Shown in pieces: positions 1 to 7,726 of a stretch of 33,047 nt of DNA. The notes beneath the pieces were generated by a model. It searched no databases and was not told the origin of the DNA. It worked only from the letters and a program-made list of their open reading frames with translations. Source of the DNA: JAQWQB01 sp047636995. Lineage in GTDB: Bacteria > Bacteroidota > Bacteroidia > Flavobacteriales_D > Sanyastnellaceae. The translations under genes and the position numbers were made by a program. The stretch spans positions 1-33,047 of the forward strand of contig JBLIGQ010000028.1 of the NCBI GenBank assembly GCA_047636995.1, written 5' to 3'. The first letter of the stretch is position 1. Every line of letters begins with the position of its first letter.

Positions 1-6
1 ATGTTC

Positions 7-29
7 CCACGAGCTGAGCTCGTGGCTAC
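7..29 (-). repeat. REP-like palindrome with GTAG head
   Basis: Read on the minus strand this is GTAG followed directly by an 8-bp perfect stem: CCACGAGC (25-18), loop TCA (17-15), GCTCGTGG (14-7). A GTAG/GGAG head next to a palindrome is the signature of REP elements moved by REP-associated tyrosine (Y1) transposases. I see no transposase in the window and no second full copy; a partial CTCGTGG recurs near 58-64. It lies just past the 3' end of the papain-family gene. It could instead be a plain terminator stem, but no T-run follows. Confidence 0.5.
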
Positions 30-79
30 TACATTTAATGGAGGAATGTTTTTATCCTCGTGGAAGAAGTTAATAACCC

Positions 80-1657
80 CTACTGCTTGTCTATGCTTAA
101 AATAACCGCCGCAATTGGCGTCGTCTTTAAATCTACTTGCAACTCAATTGGATTTCCATTTGAAAAACGGGCATCAGACAATCCAACAACTTGTTGAAAC
201 TTGTTACCAAAAGCACCATTCGCTTTAGAGATTCGGTTATTGAAGTCGTTGTAATCAATCGGTTCGCTAGACATTACAATGGCAATGTGGTCCCGATTTC
301 CAATGTCATCCGTTTCCATTGAATAATCTTTTGGAAACAAGCGTGTTCCAGTGATCCCACAATAGGGAGAATGTTTTTCTGTATATGGGAAAAGGACATA
401 CGAAGTGCCATCTGTATCTTCGCCAAATACATAGATGTAGCACGGAATATCATTCGTAATTTCTACCTTAAAGAGGTCCCCTTGTCTTACCGGCGAAGAG
501 GTAGAAAACATCCCTGGTGAGCCCCCCTTGAAAGGGATATACGCACCCTCATTGAGTTTCAAGGCTATTTGAGCATTCAGAACGGTACCTTCGGGTGCAT
601 CCGCATTGCCCATTGGATCTATTCCATAAGCTTCGCGAACAAAGAAATTAAAGTCTTTATAACGCACCCATGCAACTCCTTGCTTCCCCCAATCTTCGCC
701 CCAACTGTTCATGATTTGAAATGAACCGCCTTCTTTGTAATCGTCATAACCAATCACGCACATGGCATGTCCGCCAAAACCACTTGCATCATAATCACTC
801 TTTGAAGGAGACCATGCTTCCGAACCACGCATTTCATTCATAAACGTACCTCCTACGATCATGCCTACAACAACAGGTGCTCCCTGAGCCAAATGCTGTT
901 TAATCGCAAGCATGTCAATTTCCTTTGCATTGTCACCTCTAGACAAACGATTGAATCCATGGATTGCAAACTTCCGTCCCGCTCTCTTTTCTTGCGCGTC
1001 AGGCTTGTTGCTGCAACTCTGCTCATCGTATTCGAACTGTATAAAAGACATGTTTCCATTCTCCGCCATTGCTTTCATGGCATCAGGCAGGTAAGATCCT
1101 TGACAATTGGTCAAGGCTATTTGATTGTAGAGGTAACTCGGACTAAAAGCGACACTATTCGGGTTTACACCCATTTTTCGTGCTTCTAAAATAGTGCGCG
1201 CAGCATAACTGGATGCCCATGCTACGCAAGAACCTTGACGACCTTGGTTGAGTCTTTTAGGCGCATATTCCAATAAACTGAATTGTTCAGGAAGCGGATT
1301 TTTAATGTTGTCTGCGAGTGGTTCAAAAATAGCCGTTGCATCGTATTTCTCAGGAGACATTTCCAAGCCGGTTGAAAAGAGTGTCTCTATGATTTTATTG
1401 GTGATTCCACCCCCGCCGTCGCTGGAGTCTTCAGAAACAATTCCACCGGCATTGCAGCTCCCTCCGAAGAAATACCAGGCGCCAAATATGATTCCTACCA
1501 CGATGAGTCGTTTCGGCTTTTTCAAAAGCAATGGAAGCAAAGAAGCAATGAGGTTGCTTCTACCACCGCCACCACTGCCCGAATTGGTTGCTTTTCTTCC
1601 TGGGTGGTTGTCTCGAGACGACTTCTTTTCAGAGTCTTTGCGCATTCTTACAGGCAT
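80..1657 (-). CDS. membrane-anchored papain-family (C1) cysteine protease with DUF4384-like C-terminus
   Basis: This 525-residue protein is predicted to cleave peptides outside the inner membrane. A charged, Gly/Ser-rich N-terminus (1-45) leads into one hydrophobic segment (about 51-66, LIVVGIIFGAWYFFGG). The C1 catalytic core follows: oxyanion Gln138, nucleophile Cys144 in GSCVAWA, His297 in GGHAMCVIGYDD and Asn317 in MNSWG, all in the papain order. There is no clear propeptide of cathepsin type. Residues about 385-525 look like a DUF4384 domain (a segment with IYVFGEDTDGTSYVLFPY), a module often fused to caspase-like or kinase proteins in bacteria. A second Met at residue 5 (1645) is an equally good start. 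The gene stands alone, divergent from the next gene. Protease identity is firm; substrate is unknown. Confidence 0.9.
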   Translation of the reverse strand: MPVRMRKDSEKKSSRDNHPGRKATNSGSGGGGRSNLIASLLPLLLKKPKRLIVVGIIFGAWYFFGGSCNAGGIVSEDSSDGGGGITNKIIETLFSTGLEMSPEKYDATAIFEPLADNIKNPLPEQFSLLEYAPKRLNQGRQGSCVAWASSYAARTILEARKMGVNPNSVAFSPSYLYNQIALTNCQGSYLPDAMKAMAENGNMSFIQFEYDEQSCSNKPDAQEKRAGRKFAIHGFNRLSRGDNAKEIDMLAIKQHLAQGAPVVVGMIVGGTFMNEMRGSEAWSPSKSDYDASGFGGHAMCVIGYDDYKEGGSFQIMNSWGEDWGKQGVAWVRYKDFNFFVREAYGIDPMGNADAPEGTVLNAQIALKLNEGAYIPFKGGSPGMFSTSSPVRQGDLFKVEITNDIPCYIYVFGEDTDGTSYVLFPYTEKHSPYCGITGTRLFPKDYSMETDDIGNRDHIAIVMSSEPIDYNDFNNRISKANGAFGNKFQQVVGLSDARFSNGNPIELQVDLKTTPIAAVILSIDKQ

Positions 1658-1797
1658 ATCAAGGTGTTTAATATTGGAATTGGAAAGATAGAAATTATGG
1701 ATGCAAATTGATTTCTTTATGTTCTGTCATTTGACCACCGAAAAGCGATGAAGTCACTATTGTTAATTTTGTATCTTGGATTCTCAATTGAACTGCA

Positions 1798-2277
1798 ATG
1801 AGAATCATCTTTTGTCTGTTCGTATGCATGTTCCAAATTGGGCTTCTTGCGCAAGAAGATCAAGTACATTTATGGGGTAAAGTATACACTGAACGAACGA
1901 ATGGAGTGCGGGATTTTTTCAGGGATGTAGAAATAGAAATCACTAAGAATGACCAACTCGTTGTTCAGATGGTCAGTGACTCAATAGGCGGATTTGAGTT
2001 TTATGCAGACATAGATGGAATCTGGACTTTTAAAGTCAATAAAAAAGGGTTTTACACCAAATGGGTTGAAATTGACATGAGTCATATCTCAGAAGAAGAA
2101 AAGGAAGGTGGTTTTTTAATGACTATGGACTTTACAATGGAAAAGAACCAAAATCTAAGAACCAAAAGACTTTTGAAAAGCAATCCGATTGGGAAATGTG
2201 CTTTTGACCCTCTATTAAATGCGCTAAGTTGGGACGAAGAATATACAACGAACATTAAATCACAAATGAAGAAATAA
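1798..2277 (+). CDS. secreted protein with carboxypeptidase-regulatory-like domain
   Basis: 159 residues. The first 18 residues (MRIIFCLFVCMFQIGLLA) form a signal peptide. Residues about 22-95 read as a carboxypeptidase-D regulatory-like (transthyretin-like) beta sandwich: an opening 'WGKVYTE' strand, a 'VEIEITKNDQLV' strand, 'SIGGFEFYADIDG' and 'KKGFYTKWVEID'. In Bacteroidota this fold is common in secreted and outer-membrane proteins and usually has no enzymatic activity. The tail (about 110-159) is basic and unrecognised. The start is supported by the signal peptide. No partner gene is evident. The function is unknown. Confidence 0.7.
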   Translation: MRIIFCLFVCMFQIGLLAQEDQVHLWGKVYTERTNGVRDFFRDVEIEITKNDQLVVQMVSDSIGGFEFYADIDGIWTFKVNKKGFYTKWVEIDMSHISEEEKEGGFLMTMDFTMEKNQNLRTKRLLKSNPIGKCAFDPLLNALSWDEEYTTNIKSQMKK

Positions 2278-2599
2278 AAAACATCCTCCTACTCCTTTTC
2301 ACTTTCCTTGTTTGTATTTTAATGTAAGCCAGAATATGGAATCAATTTCGCCCAAGGAAACCTTGCTATTCAATTTACATATCCGAAACGCAGACCCCAA
2401 AAAGACTTGTCCTGCAGGATGATTTGACATAAGAGTTTACACTGTTATACTCCAATCATCAAACTTAAATTCCACCACTTTTGCTTCATAAATCTATGAG
2501 ACTGTGAATTGGATGTGCACAACTTCATGCACCCCTCCCATTCCTTTGAACTGAATTAAAAGGGATTACGTCAAGTTCTTGACTAACTTGGGAAACAAC
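2278..2599. other. 322-bp stretch without an intact gene; possible gene relic
   Basis: No intact ORF of convincing composition is seen here. In one forward frame, 2280-2324 encodes a signal-peptide-like run (KNILLLLFTFLVCILM) ended by a stop. In the next forward frame, 2323-2427 encodes a natural-looking segment including EYGINFAQGNLAIQFTYPKR before a stop. Together they could be the remains of a secreted-protein gene broken by a frameshift. This is an inference from composition only. The right end holds the leader of the YkuK-like gene, with a weak -7-like TAACTTGG at 2584-2591. Confidence 0.3.
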
Positions 2600-3076
2600 A
2601 TGAACGAATTAGAAGGACGGCAGCGCATATTTCAAGTCATGGACGGAGAAACGCGCATGGATTTTAGTACTTATATTTCCAGTTTCTGGAAAACCTATCC
2701 CCACTGTGAACTGCACATTGGATGTGATAGTCAAAATTTCAAAACCTATACGGTTTACGTTACAACCATAGTATTTCGATTTCCAGAATCTGGTGCACAC
2801 GTTATTTACCGCAAAGAACGCCTTCCAAAAATCTATGACATGTGGACGAAATTGTGGGGCGAAACAGAACGATCTGTAGCCTTAGCGCACGCCATTCATC
2901 AAGAATGTGGAATTAAGGTGAAGCAAATCGACCTTGACTTCAACACTGATCCTGCATTCCCTTCTAATAAACTCCTTAGTGCTAGCACTGGCTACGTTAA
3001 TTCAATGGGTTTCAACAGCAAAGCAAAGCCCAATCTACTCATGGCAGTATGGGCTGCAAATGCTTTGTGCCAGTAA
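2600..3076 (+). CDS. YkuK/DUF458 family RNase H-like protein
   Basis: 158 residues, the usual length for the DUF458 (YkuK-like) family, whose members have an RNase H-like fold and no settled function. The family hallmark is the strand-turn 'ELHIGCDSQNF' (Asp43), an early acidic residue in an IGxDSQ context, followed by 'YTVYVTTIVFRF' and later 'KVKQIDLDFNTDPAFPSN', where further acidic residues fall. The C-terminal helix AKPNLLMAVWAANALC also fits. A TTG at 2579 would add seven residues, but the ATG at 2600 is preferred because it begins at the natural family N-terminus. It ends 33 bp before the next gene, so the two may be co-transcribed. Confidence 0.8.
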   Translation: MNELEGRQRIFQVMDGETRMDFSTYISSFWKTYPHCELHIGCDSQNFKTYTVYVTTIVFRFPESGAHVIYRKERLPKIYDMWTKLWGETERSVALAHAIHQECGIKVKQIDLDFNTDPAFPSNKLLSASTGYVNSMGFNSKAKPNLLMAVWAANALCQ

Positions 3077-3109
3077 TGAACCTTATTGCCGTATTTTGGT
3101 TACCCATAT

Positions 3110-3583
3110 ATGAAAATGCACCGACTGACCTCCAAACAATGGCTTCCGATTTCTGTTGAAGAAGCATGGAATTTTTTCTCTGTCCCTGAGAATTTGAATA
3201 AAATCACCCCAAGTGACATGAACTTCGAAATCAAAAGTGGTTCAGGCGAAAGAACCTATGCTGGTCAGCTGATTGCTTACAAGATTCGTCCAATGTTCAA
3301 CATTCCTTTGAACTGGGTAACTGAGATTACCCAGTGTGTTGAAGGGAAATACTTCATTGACGAGCAGCGCTTTGGTCCTTATCATTTTTGGCATCACCAA
3401 CATCACTTTGAAGCGTTTGAAGGCGGCACAATGATGCGTGATGTATTGCATTATGGTCTACCAGGTGGGGCATTAGGAAACCTACTTGGGGGTCCTATTG
3501 TTCACCCAAAAGTAAAAGGTATTTTCAGCTTTAGAGAAAAAGAATTGGAGCTGATTTTTCCGGGTGCAAAAGTCCCGAATTAG
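3110..3583 (+). CDS. SRPBCC (START/Bet v1-like) family protein
   Basis: 157 residues. The pattern 'LPISVEEAWNFFSVPENLNK' followed by 'ITPSDMNFEI', then 'EITQCVEGKYFIDEQRFGPY' and 'FWHHQHHFEAFEGGTMMRDV', is the polyketide-cyclase/SRPBCC hydrophobic-cavity fold. Related bacterial proteins are annotated as cell-division-inhibitor SulA-like or CDP-paratose-epimerase-associated proteins, but none of these names implies a proven activity. The glycine-rich GLPGGALGNLLGGP precedes the final long helix. The start at 3110 is chosen over a TTG at 3086, which would add eight residues with no family support; an ATG at 3116 is also possible. The ligand is unknown. Confidence 0.8.
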   Translation: MKMHRLTSKQWLPISVEEAWNFFSVPENLNKITPSDMNFEIKSGSGERTYAGQLIAYKIRPMFNIPLNWVTEITQCVEGKYFIDEQRFGPYHFWHHQHHFEAFEGGTMMRDVLHYGLPGGALGNLLGGPIVHPKVKGIFSFREKELELIFPGAKVPN

Positions 3584-3809
3584 TAAAGCCACCCCTTTCA
3601 GAGTGGCTCACTAACCAATGATGTCCTATTGCGCATGACATTCCACCGAGGTGAAGGTCAATGGCTTGACACTTCAATTTCAGTCCATTTTCTATAGTTT
3701 GCAAACTTATTCGCCTAAAACCCTCACTGTGTAGACCAAAAAGAGATTTACGTAGAGCAACCATTTTCAAAAGATCACAAGCATTTCATTTCTTCGCTTC
3801 CAAAATTAA

Positions 3810-3817
3810 TACCTTAG
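3810..3817 (+). promoter_or_regulatory. -7-like box before WG-repeat gene
   Basis: TACCTTAG resembles the Bacteroidota -7 element TAnnTTTG (6 of the 6 fixed positions except one). It ends only 4 nt before the ATG at 3822, so a transcript starting from it would have essentially no leader. No clear -33 TTG is seen at the usual distance. Confidence 0.3.
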
Positions 3818-3821
3818 ATAA

Positions 3822-4415
3822 ATGAAATATTTCATTCTAGCCCTTCTTTTATCTTTGGTTTCTACCCTCTGTGCTCAATCTAGCAATGCTGTTGATCCTT
3901 TTCCTTCCATGTCTTATAAGGTCAGCATGAAGATCAAAGACTCCAATGCAATACTGCAATACAAAAAAACGGATCTGATGGTTTACTGTTCATGGAAAGA
4001 TGGACAAATAGACTCAATCCAATCTGTTCAATCCAATAAATTAACTTTAGACCGCTTCACTCACAAAGAAAAAGAGGAGGTCTTGGAATTAATGGAAGTA
4101 TTGAATTACAGCGGATTCGAACTGTACGAGCAGATTACCGAGATGTTCAATGAAGATGCAAAGATCAAAAGTGAATTTCAGAAAATGCATCTTGAATACC
4201 GAGCGTTCCTGCCGAATCAGTTTGGTGAGTTCAGCGAAGGGTGCGCCTTGGTGAAATCCAAAGGTAAATATGGGTTCATTGACCGCTCTGGAATGGTTGT
4301 ATTTGATTTCATATTCGATAACGCTTCGAATTTCAAGAACGACCAAGCCCACGTGAAGGTGAATGGTGTTTGGTATCTTTTAGAAAAAGATGGAATGGTT
4401 AAGCTGTTGAATTAA
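3822..4415 (+). CDS. secreted WG-repeat protein
   Basis: 197 residues with a signal peptide (MKYFILALLLSLVSTLCAQ). The middle is helical and unrecognised. From about residue 133 to the end there is a WG-type repeat: 'FSEGCALVKSKGKYGFIDRS' then 'GMVVFDFIFDNASNF' and a second, shorter unit ending 'VKVNGVWYLLEKDG'. WG repeats ('Gk.GfId..G....') are beta-rich modules frequent in secreted Bacteroidota proteins and have no assigned activity. Only one full repeat plus a partial one is present, which is short for the family. It is preceded by a 238-bp gap that holds only a weak 6-bp hairpin (3587-3608). Confidence 0.7.
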   Translation: MKYFILALLLSLVSTLCAQSSNAVDPFPSMSYKVSMKIKDSNAILQYKKTDLMVYCSWKDGQIDSIQSVQSNKLTLDRFTHKEKEEVLELMEVLNYSGFELYEQITEMFNEDAKIKSEFQKMHLEYRAFLPNQFGEFSEGCALVKSKGKYGFIDRSGMVVFDFIFDNASNFKNDQAHVKVNGVWYLLEKDGMVKLLN

Positions 4416-4474
4416 TTCGCACGCTTTTTAATTCACTCTACCCCTTCCTTTTTCAGGCATAAAACATCCTAGAA

Positions 4475-5155
4475 ATGAACGCTCCTTTTTTCACTACAGA
4501 CTTTAATGAATTCTTCATTGAACTTGCTGGAAACAATCACAAAGAATGGTTCCATGCAAATAGAAAGCGCTATGAAACTTCAATTAAAAAGCCGTTTGAA
4601 GATTTTATAGCGGCAGCATTTGAAGAAATGAAAAAGGAAGGCGAGCAAATAGACATCAAACCCGGAGATGCCATCTTTAGAATTAACAAGGACATCCGAT
4701 TTTCAAAAGACAAATCACCATACAAACTCAATCGCTCAGCCATTGTATCCCCTTTTGGTAGAAAAGATAAATCATATCCCGGTTTGTACATTAATTTCGG
4801 TCCTGAAAAAATCTGGATCGGCGGGGGTGCCTACTCCTTAGAGAAAGAACAGCTTTATGACTTACGTGATTTCATGTCTAAAAACCCTGATGAATTTCGC
4901 GCAGCAATAGAAGGCAAGTCCTTCAAGAAACACTTCAAGCAAGGTTTACAAGGAGAGAAGAACAAGATCATCCCAAAGGAGTTCAAAGAAGCGGTGCAAT
5001 CTTTGGCGGAAATTGCAAACAAGCAATTCTACTATATGTCTGAGCACTCACCAGACTTAATCACGTCTCCAGATTTACTGAACATCACCTTAGAACACTG
5101 GCGATCAGCGAAAAAAGTAAGGGTCGCACTCATCAAGGGGATGTTTCGAACTTGA
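4475..5155 (+). CDS. DUF2461 domain-containing protein
   Basis: 226 residues, matching the normal full length of the DUF2461 / TIGR02453 family. Diagnostic segments are the N-terminal 'FFIELAGNNHKEWFHANRKR', the central 'FRINKDIRFSKDKSPYKLNR', the 'PGLYINFGPEKIWIGGGAY' strand pair, and the C-terminal 'LEHWRSAKKVRVAL'. The conserved basic and aromatic residues (FRI.KD.RFS.DKSPYK) are intact. The family is cytosolic and has no established biochemical role. The gene stands 59 bp after the WG-repeat gene and 105 bp before the M1 peptidase, so co-transcription is uncertain. Confidence 0.9.
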   Translation: MNAPFFTTDFNEFFIELAGNNHKEWFHANRKRYETSIKKPFEDFIAAAFEEMKKEGEQIDIKPGDAIFRINKDIRFSKDKSPYKLNRSAIVSPFGRKDKSYPGLYINFGPEKIWIGGGAYSLEKEQLYDLRDFMSKNPDEFRAAIEGKSFKKHFKQGLQGEKNKIIPKEFKEAVQSLAEIANKQFYYMSEHSPDLITSPDLLNITLEHWRSAKKVRVALIKGMFRT

Positions 5156-5260
5156 GGTTAAAAGCCACACCTCTATCATCAATATGAACCTTTTGAACCA
5201 GCTTCGCTTGTTCCCCTCTGGATGTGTGTATCTTGCGTTCAAATTATCCAATAAAGCTCT

Positions 5261-7123
5261 ATGAATAAGATTATGCTGCTCGCTACACTTTTGAGTGTTG
5301 CATTTAGTTTGAATGCTAAAGATAACGGCTATTGGCAACAAGAAGTAGATTATCAAATGTGGATTGATGTAAATGCCACAGCACACCAGTACAGCGGGTC
5401 ACAGAAATTAGTCTACAAAAACAACTCACCAGATGAGTTGACTGCGGTTTTCTACCACCTCTACTTCAATGCATTTCAGCCAGAAAGCATGATGGATGTA
5501 CGTTCGAGAACGATTGAGGACCCAGATTCACGTGTTGGAGATAGAATTGTTCATCTAACAAAATCTGAGGAAGGATGGATTCGCGTTAAAAGCCTGAAAA
5601 TGAATGGAAAACCAATTCAATTCACAGAAGTAGGCACCATTTTAGAAGTACAACTTGAAAAAGCGATTCCTGCAGGTGGAAAGGTAACGTTTGAAATGAC
5701 GTGGGATGCGCAAGTTCCATTGCAAGTGAGAAGGTCAGGATGGAATAACAGCGAAGGGATTGAGTTGTCTATGTCACAGTGGTACCCTAAATTGTGTGAA
5801 TATGACCACGAAGGATGGCATTCAAATCCTTATGTAGGAAGAGAATTCCACGGCGTCTGGGGAGATTTTGATGTGAGTATTTCAATTGATGAAACATATA
5901 TCTTAGGGGGCACTGGAGTGCTTAAGAATGCTGATCAAATAGGCCATGGTTATGGAAGTGATAAGGCTAAGCCCCAGCCAGTGAACGGGAAATTGACTTG
6001 GCATTGGATAGCTGAAAATGTGCATGATTTTGTTTGGGCAGCAGACCCTGATTACATCCACCGCATTGAAAAGATGGAGAACGGACCCACCTTTCACTTT
6101 CTGTACCAAGACAATGCAGAGTTCAATGAGAATTGGGATGTCCTTCCAGAATATACCCTCAAGGCATTTAAATACCTAAATGAACATTTTGGCGAATACC
6201 CTTACCCACAATATACTGTAATTCAGGGTGGTGATGGCGGAATGGAATATCCTATGGCTACTTTAATCACCGGGAGAAGAAACCTCAGAAGTCTTGTAGG
6301 TGTCACAATTCACGAAGCATCTCACTCATGGTTCCATGGCGTAATAGCTACAAATGAGAGCTTGTATGAATGGATGGATGAAGGATTTACTTCTTTCGCA
6401 ACTAGTGAAGTAATGGCTGAGCTGTTTGTTGATCCTACGCGCATTCCTCATGCATCAGCATACCAAAGTTACTTGGGATTAGCACGCGATGGAAAAGATG
6501 AAGCACTCATCACGCACGCTGACCATTACAATACAAACCGTGCATATGGAACTTCAGCCTACAGCAAAGGCGAAGTACTTCTAACCCAGCTGGAATATGT
6601 TATCGGAAAAGAAAATAGAGATGTCGCACTGCTGGCTTATTACAATGAGTGGAAATTCAAACATCCTACTTCTAGAGATTTCAAACGTGGGATGGAAAAG
6701 CACAGTGGGATTGAGCTTGACTGGTATTTTCAGTACTTCGAAAACACCACTTTAACAATTGATTACGGAATCAAAACGCTCGTAGGGAATGATCAGGGTA
6801 CAATGCTCACTTTAGAACGAATAGGCCGCATGCCAATGCCTGTAGATTTATTGATTACGTTGAAAGATGGTGAGCAAATCATGTACAATATTCCTTTGGA
6901 GATGATGCGGGGCGAAAAACCAAAAGAAGTAGAGAACATAGAATATGTTATCGCTGATGATTGGTCTTGGACGCACCCAGAATACACACTTCTTTTGGAA
7001 GTTCAGACCAATGAAATTGAACGGATTGAAATTGACCCGAACAAACAATCAGCTGACATCGACCGTGAAAACAATGTGGTATTGATTCCTAGCGGAACGA
7101 ACTTTTACTTGAATAACAAATAA
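5261..7123 (+). CDS. M1 family zinc metallopeptidase (secreted)
   Basis: 620 residues with a signal peptide (about 1-19). The zinc-binding motif is HEASH (His351, Glu352, His355) with the third ligand Glu374 eighteen residues on, in DEGF, as in the gluzincin M1 family. The substrate-anchoring loop that reads GxMEN in most aminopeptidases is GGMEY here (326-330), a known variation in Bacteroidota M1 proteins. The N-terminal half is the beta-saddle domain ('YKNNSPDELTAVFYHLYFN'). Likely role: trimming N-termini of peptides in the periplasm. A -7-like TATCTTGC at 5229-5236, with TTG 18 nt upstream (5208-5210), may be its promoter. Its stop shares an A with the bioY start (TAATG), so the two are translationally coupled. 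Confidence 0.92.
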   Translation: MNKIMLLATLLSVAFSLNAKDNGYWQQEVDYQMWIDVNATAHQYSGSQKLVYKNNSPDELTAVFYHLYFNAFQPESMMDVRSRTIEDPDSRVGDRIVHLTKSEEGWIRVKSLKMNGKPIQFTEVGTILEVQLEKAIPAGGKVTFEMTWDAQVPLQVRRSGWNNSEGIELSMSQWYPKLCEYDHEGWHSNPYVGREFHGVWGDFDVSISIDETYILGGTGVLKNADQIGHGYGSDKAKPQPVNGKLTWHWIAENVHDFVWAADPDYIHRIEKMENGPTFHFLYQDNAEFNENWDVLPEYTLKAFKYLNEHFGEYPYPQYTVIQGGDGGMEYPMATLITGRRNLRSLVGVTIHEASHSWFHGVIATNESLYEWMDEGFTSFATSEVMAELFVDPTRIPHASAYQSYLGLARDGKDEALITHADHYNTNRAYGTSAYSKGEVLLTQLEYVIGKENRDVALLAYYNEWKFKHPTSRDFKRGMEKHSGIELDWYFQYFENTTLTIDYGIKTLVGNDQGTMLTLERIGRMPMPVDLLITLKDGEQIMYNIPLEMMRGEKPKEVENIEYVIADDWSWTHPEYTLLLEVQTNEIERIEIDPNKQSADIDRENNVVLIPSGTNFYLNNK

Positions 7124-7704
7124 TGCTCAATCAAAAGCTCCGGTTTTCCAAAATGGCTGTGATTGATTCATTAATCAAAATAGCTATTGGACTAGTGCTG
7201 TTGTGCCTTTTATCTCCAATCGAGATCAAAGAAGGCATCAATGTTCCCATCACGCTCCAATCTATGCTCATCATTCTTGTGCCATTGCTATTCGGTTTTA
7301 TCAATGGAGGAATGGCTGTTTTCTTTTACCTCCTTTTAGGAGGGCTCGGCGCTCCTGTTTTCGCCAATGGAGCATCTGGTTGGGATGTGTTTACCGGAGT
7401 GAGTGGAGGCTTCTTATTTGGATTTGTCTTTGCAGCTTTTGTTGTAGGTTTCTTTGCTGAAAAAAAATGGCGAATGACATCGCTAGCAGCTGCTGCACTA
7501 ATGATTGGCGGACAGCTCATCATTCTTGTTTTTGGACTTTACTGGATGGAGCGAGTTTTAGATGAACCATTGGACTGGATGGTTCAATTACAGAAATTTA
7601 TTCCAGGGCTGATGATTAAGGCGGCTTTCGGAATGATTATTTACATCTTAGTCGAACGATTGGCGTATAGTGCCCTGAAAACCAAATCACTAGGAAACCC
7701 CTAG
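7123..7704 (+). CDS. bioY: BioY family biotin transporter (ECF S-component-like)
   Basis: 193 residues with about six membrane segments. The family signature is clear: 'VPITLQSMLIILVPLLFGF', 'GGMAVFFYLLLGGLGAPVFA', 'SGGFLFGFVFAAFVVGFFAE' and the late 'FIPGLMIKAAFG' helix. BioY captures biotin at the membrane. It works either with the EcfAT energising module or alone. No EcfA or EcfT gene is visible here, so it may be solitary or use partners elsewhere. The start ATG overlaps the preceding stop by one base. Only 22 bp separate it from the next M1 peptidase. No biotin-repressor (BirA) operator was recognised, and being inside a peptidase cluster is unexplained. Confidence 0.9.
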   Translation: MLNQKLRFSKMAVIDSLIKIAIGLVLLCLLSPIEIKEGINVPITLQSMLIILVPLLFGFINGGMAVFFYLLLGGLGAPVFANGASGWDVFTGVSGGFLFGFVFAAFVVGFFAEKKWRMTSLAAAALMIGGQLIILVFGLYWMERVLDEPLDWMVQLQKFIPGLMIKAAFGMIIYILVERLAYSALKTKSLGNP

Positions 7705-7726
7705 TTTTACCTCAGAAAAGATACTC

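Noticed and set aside
3587..3608. Hairpin AGCCAC...GTGGCT after the SRPBCC gene
   Set aside because: Only six pairs, a 10-nt loop and no T-run, so it is too weak to call a terminator.
3531..3770. 79-residue minus-strand frame after the SRPBCC gene
   Set aside because: Overlaps the end of a confident gene, has no recognisable domain and no start or terminator signals.
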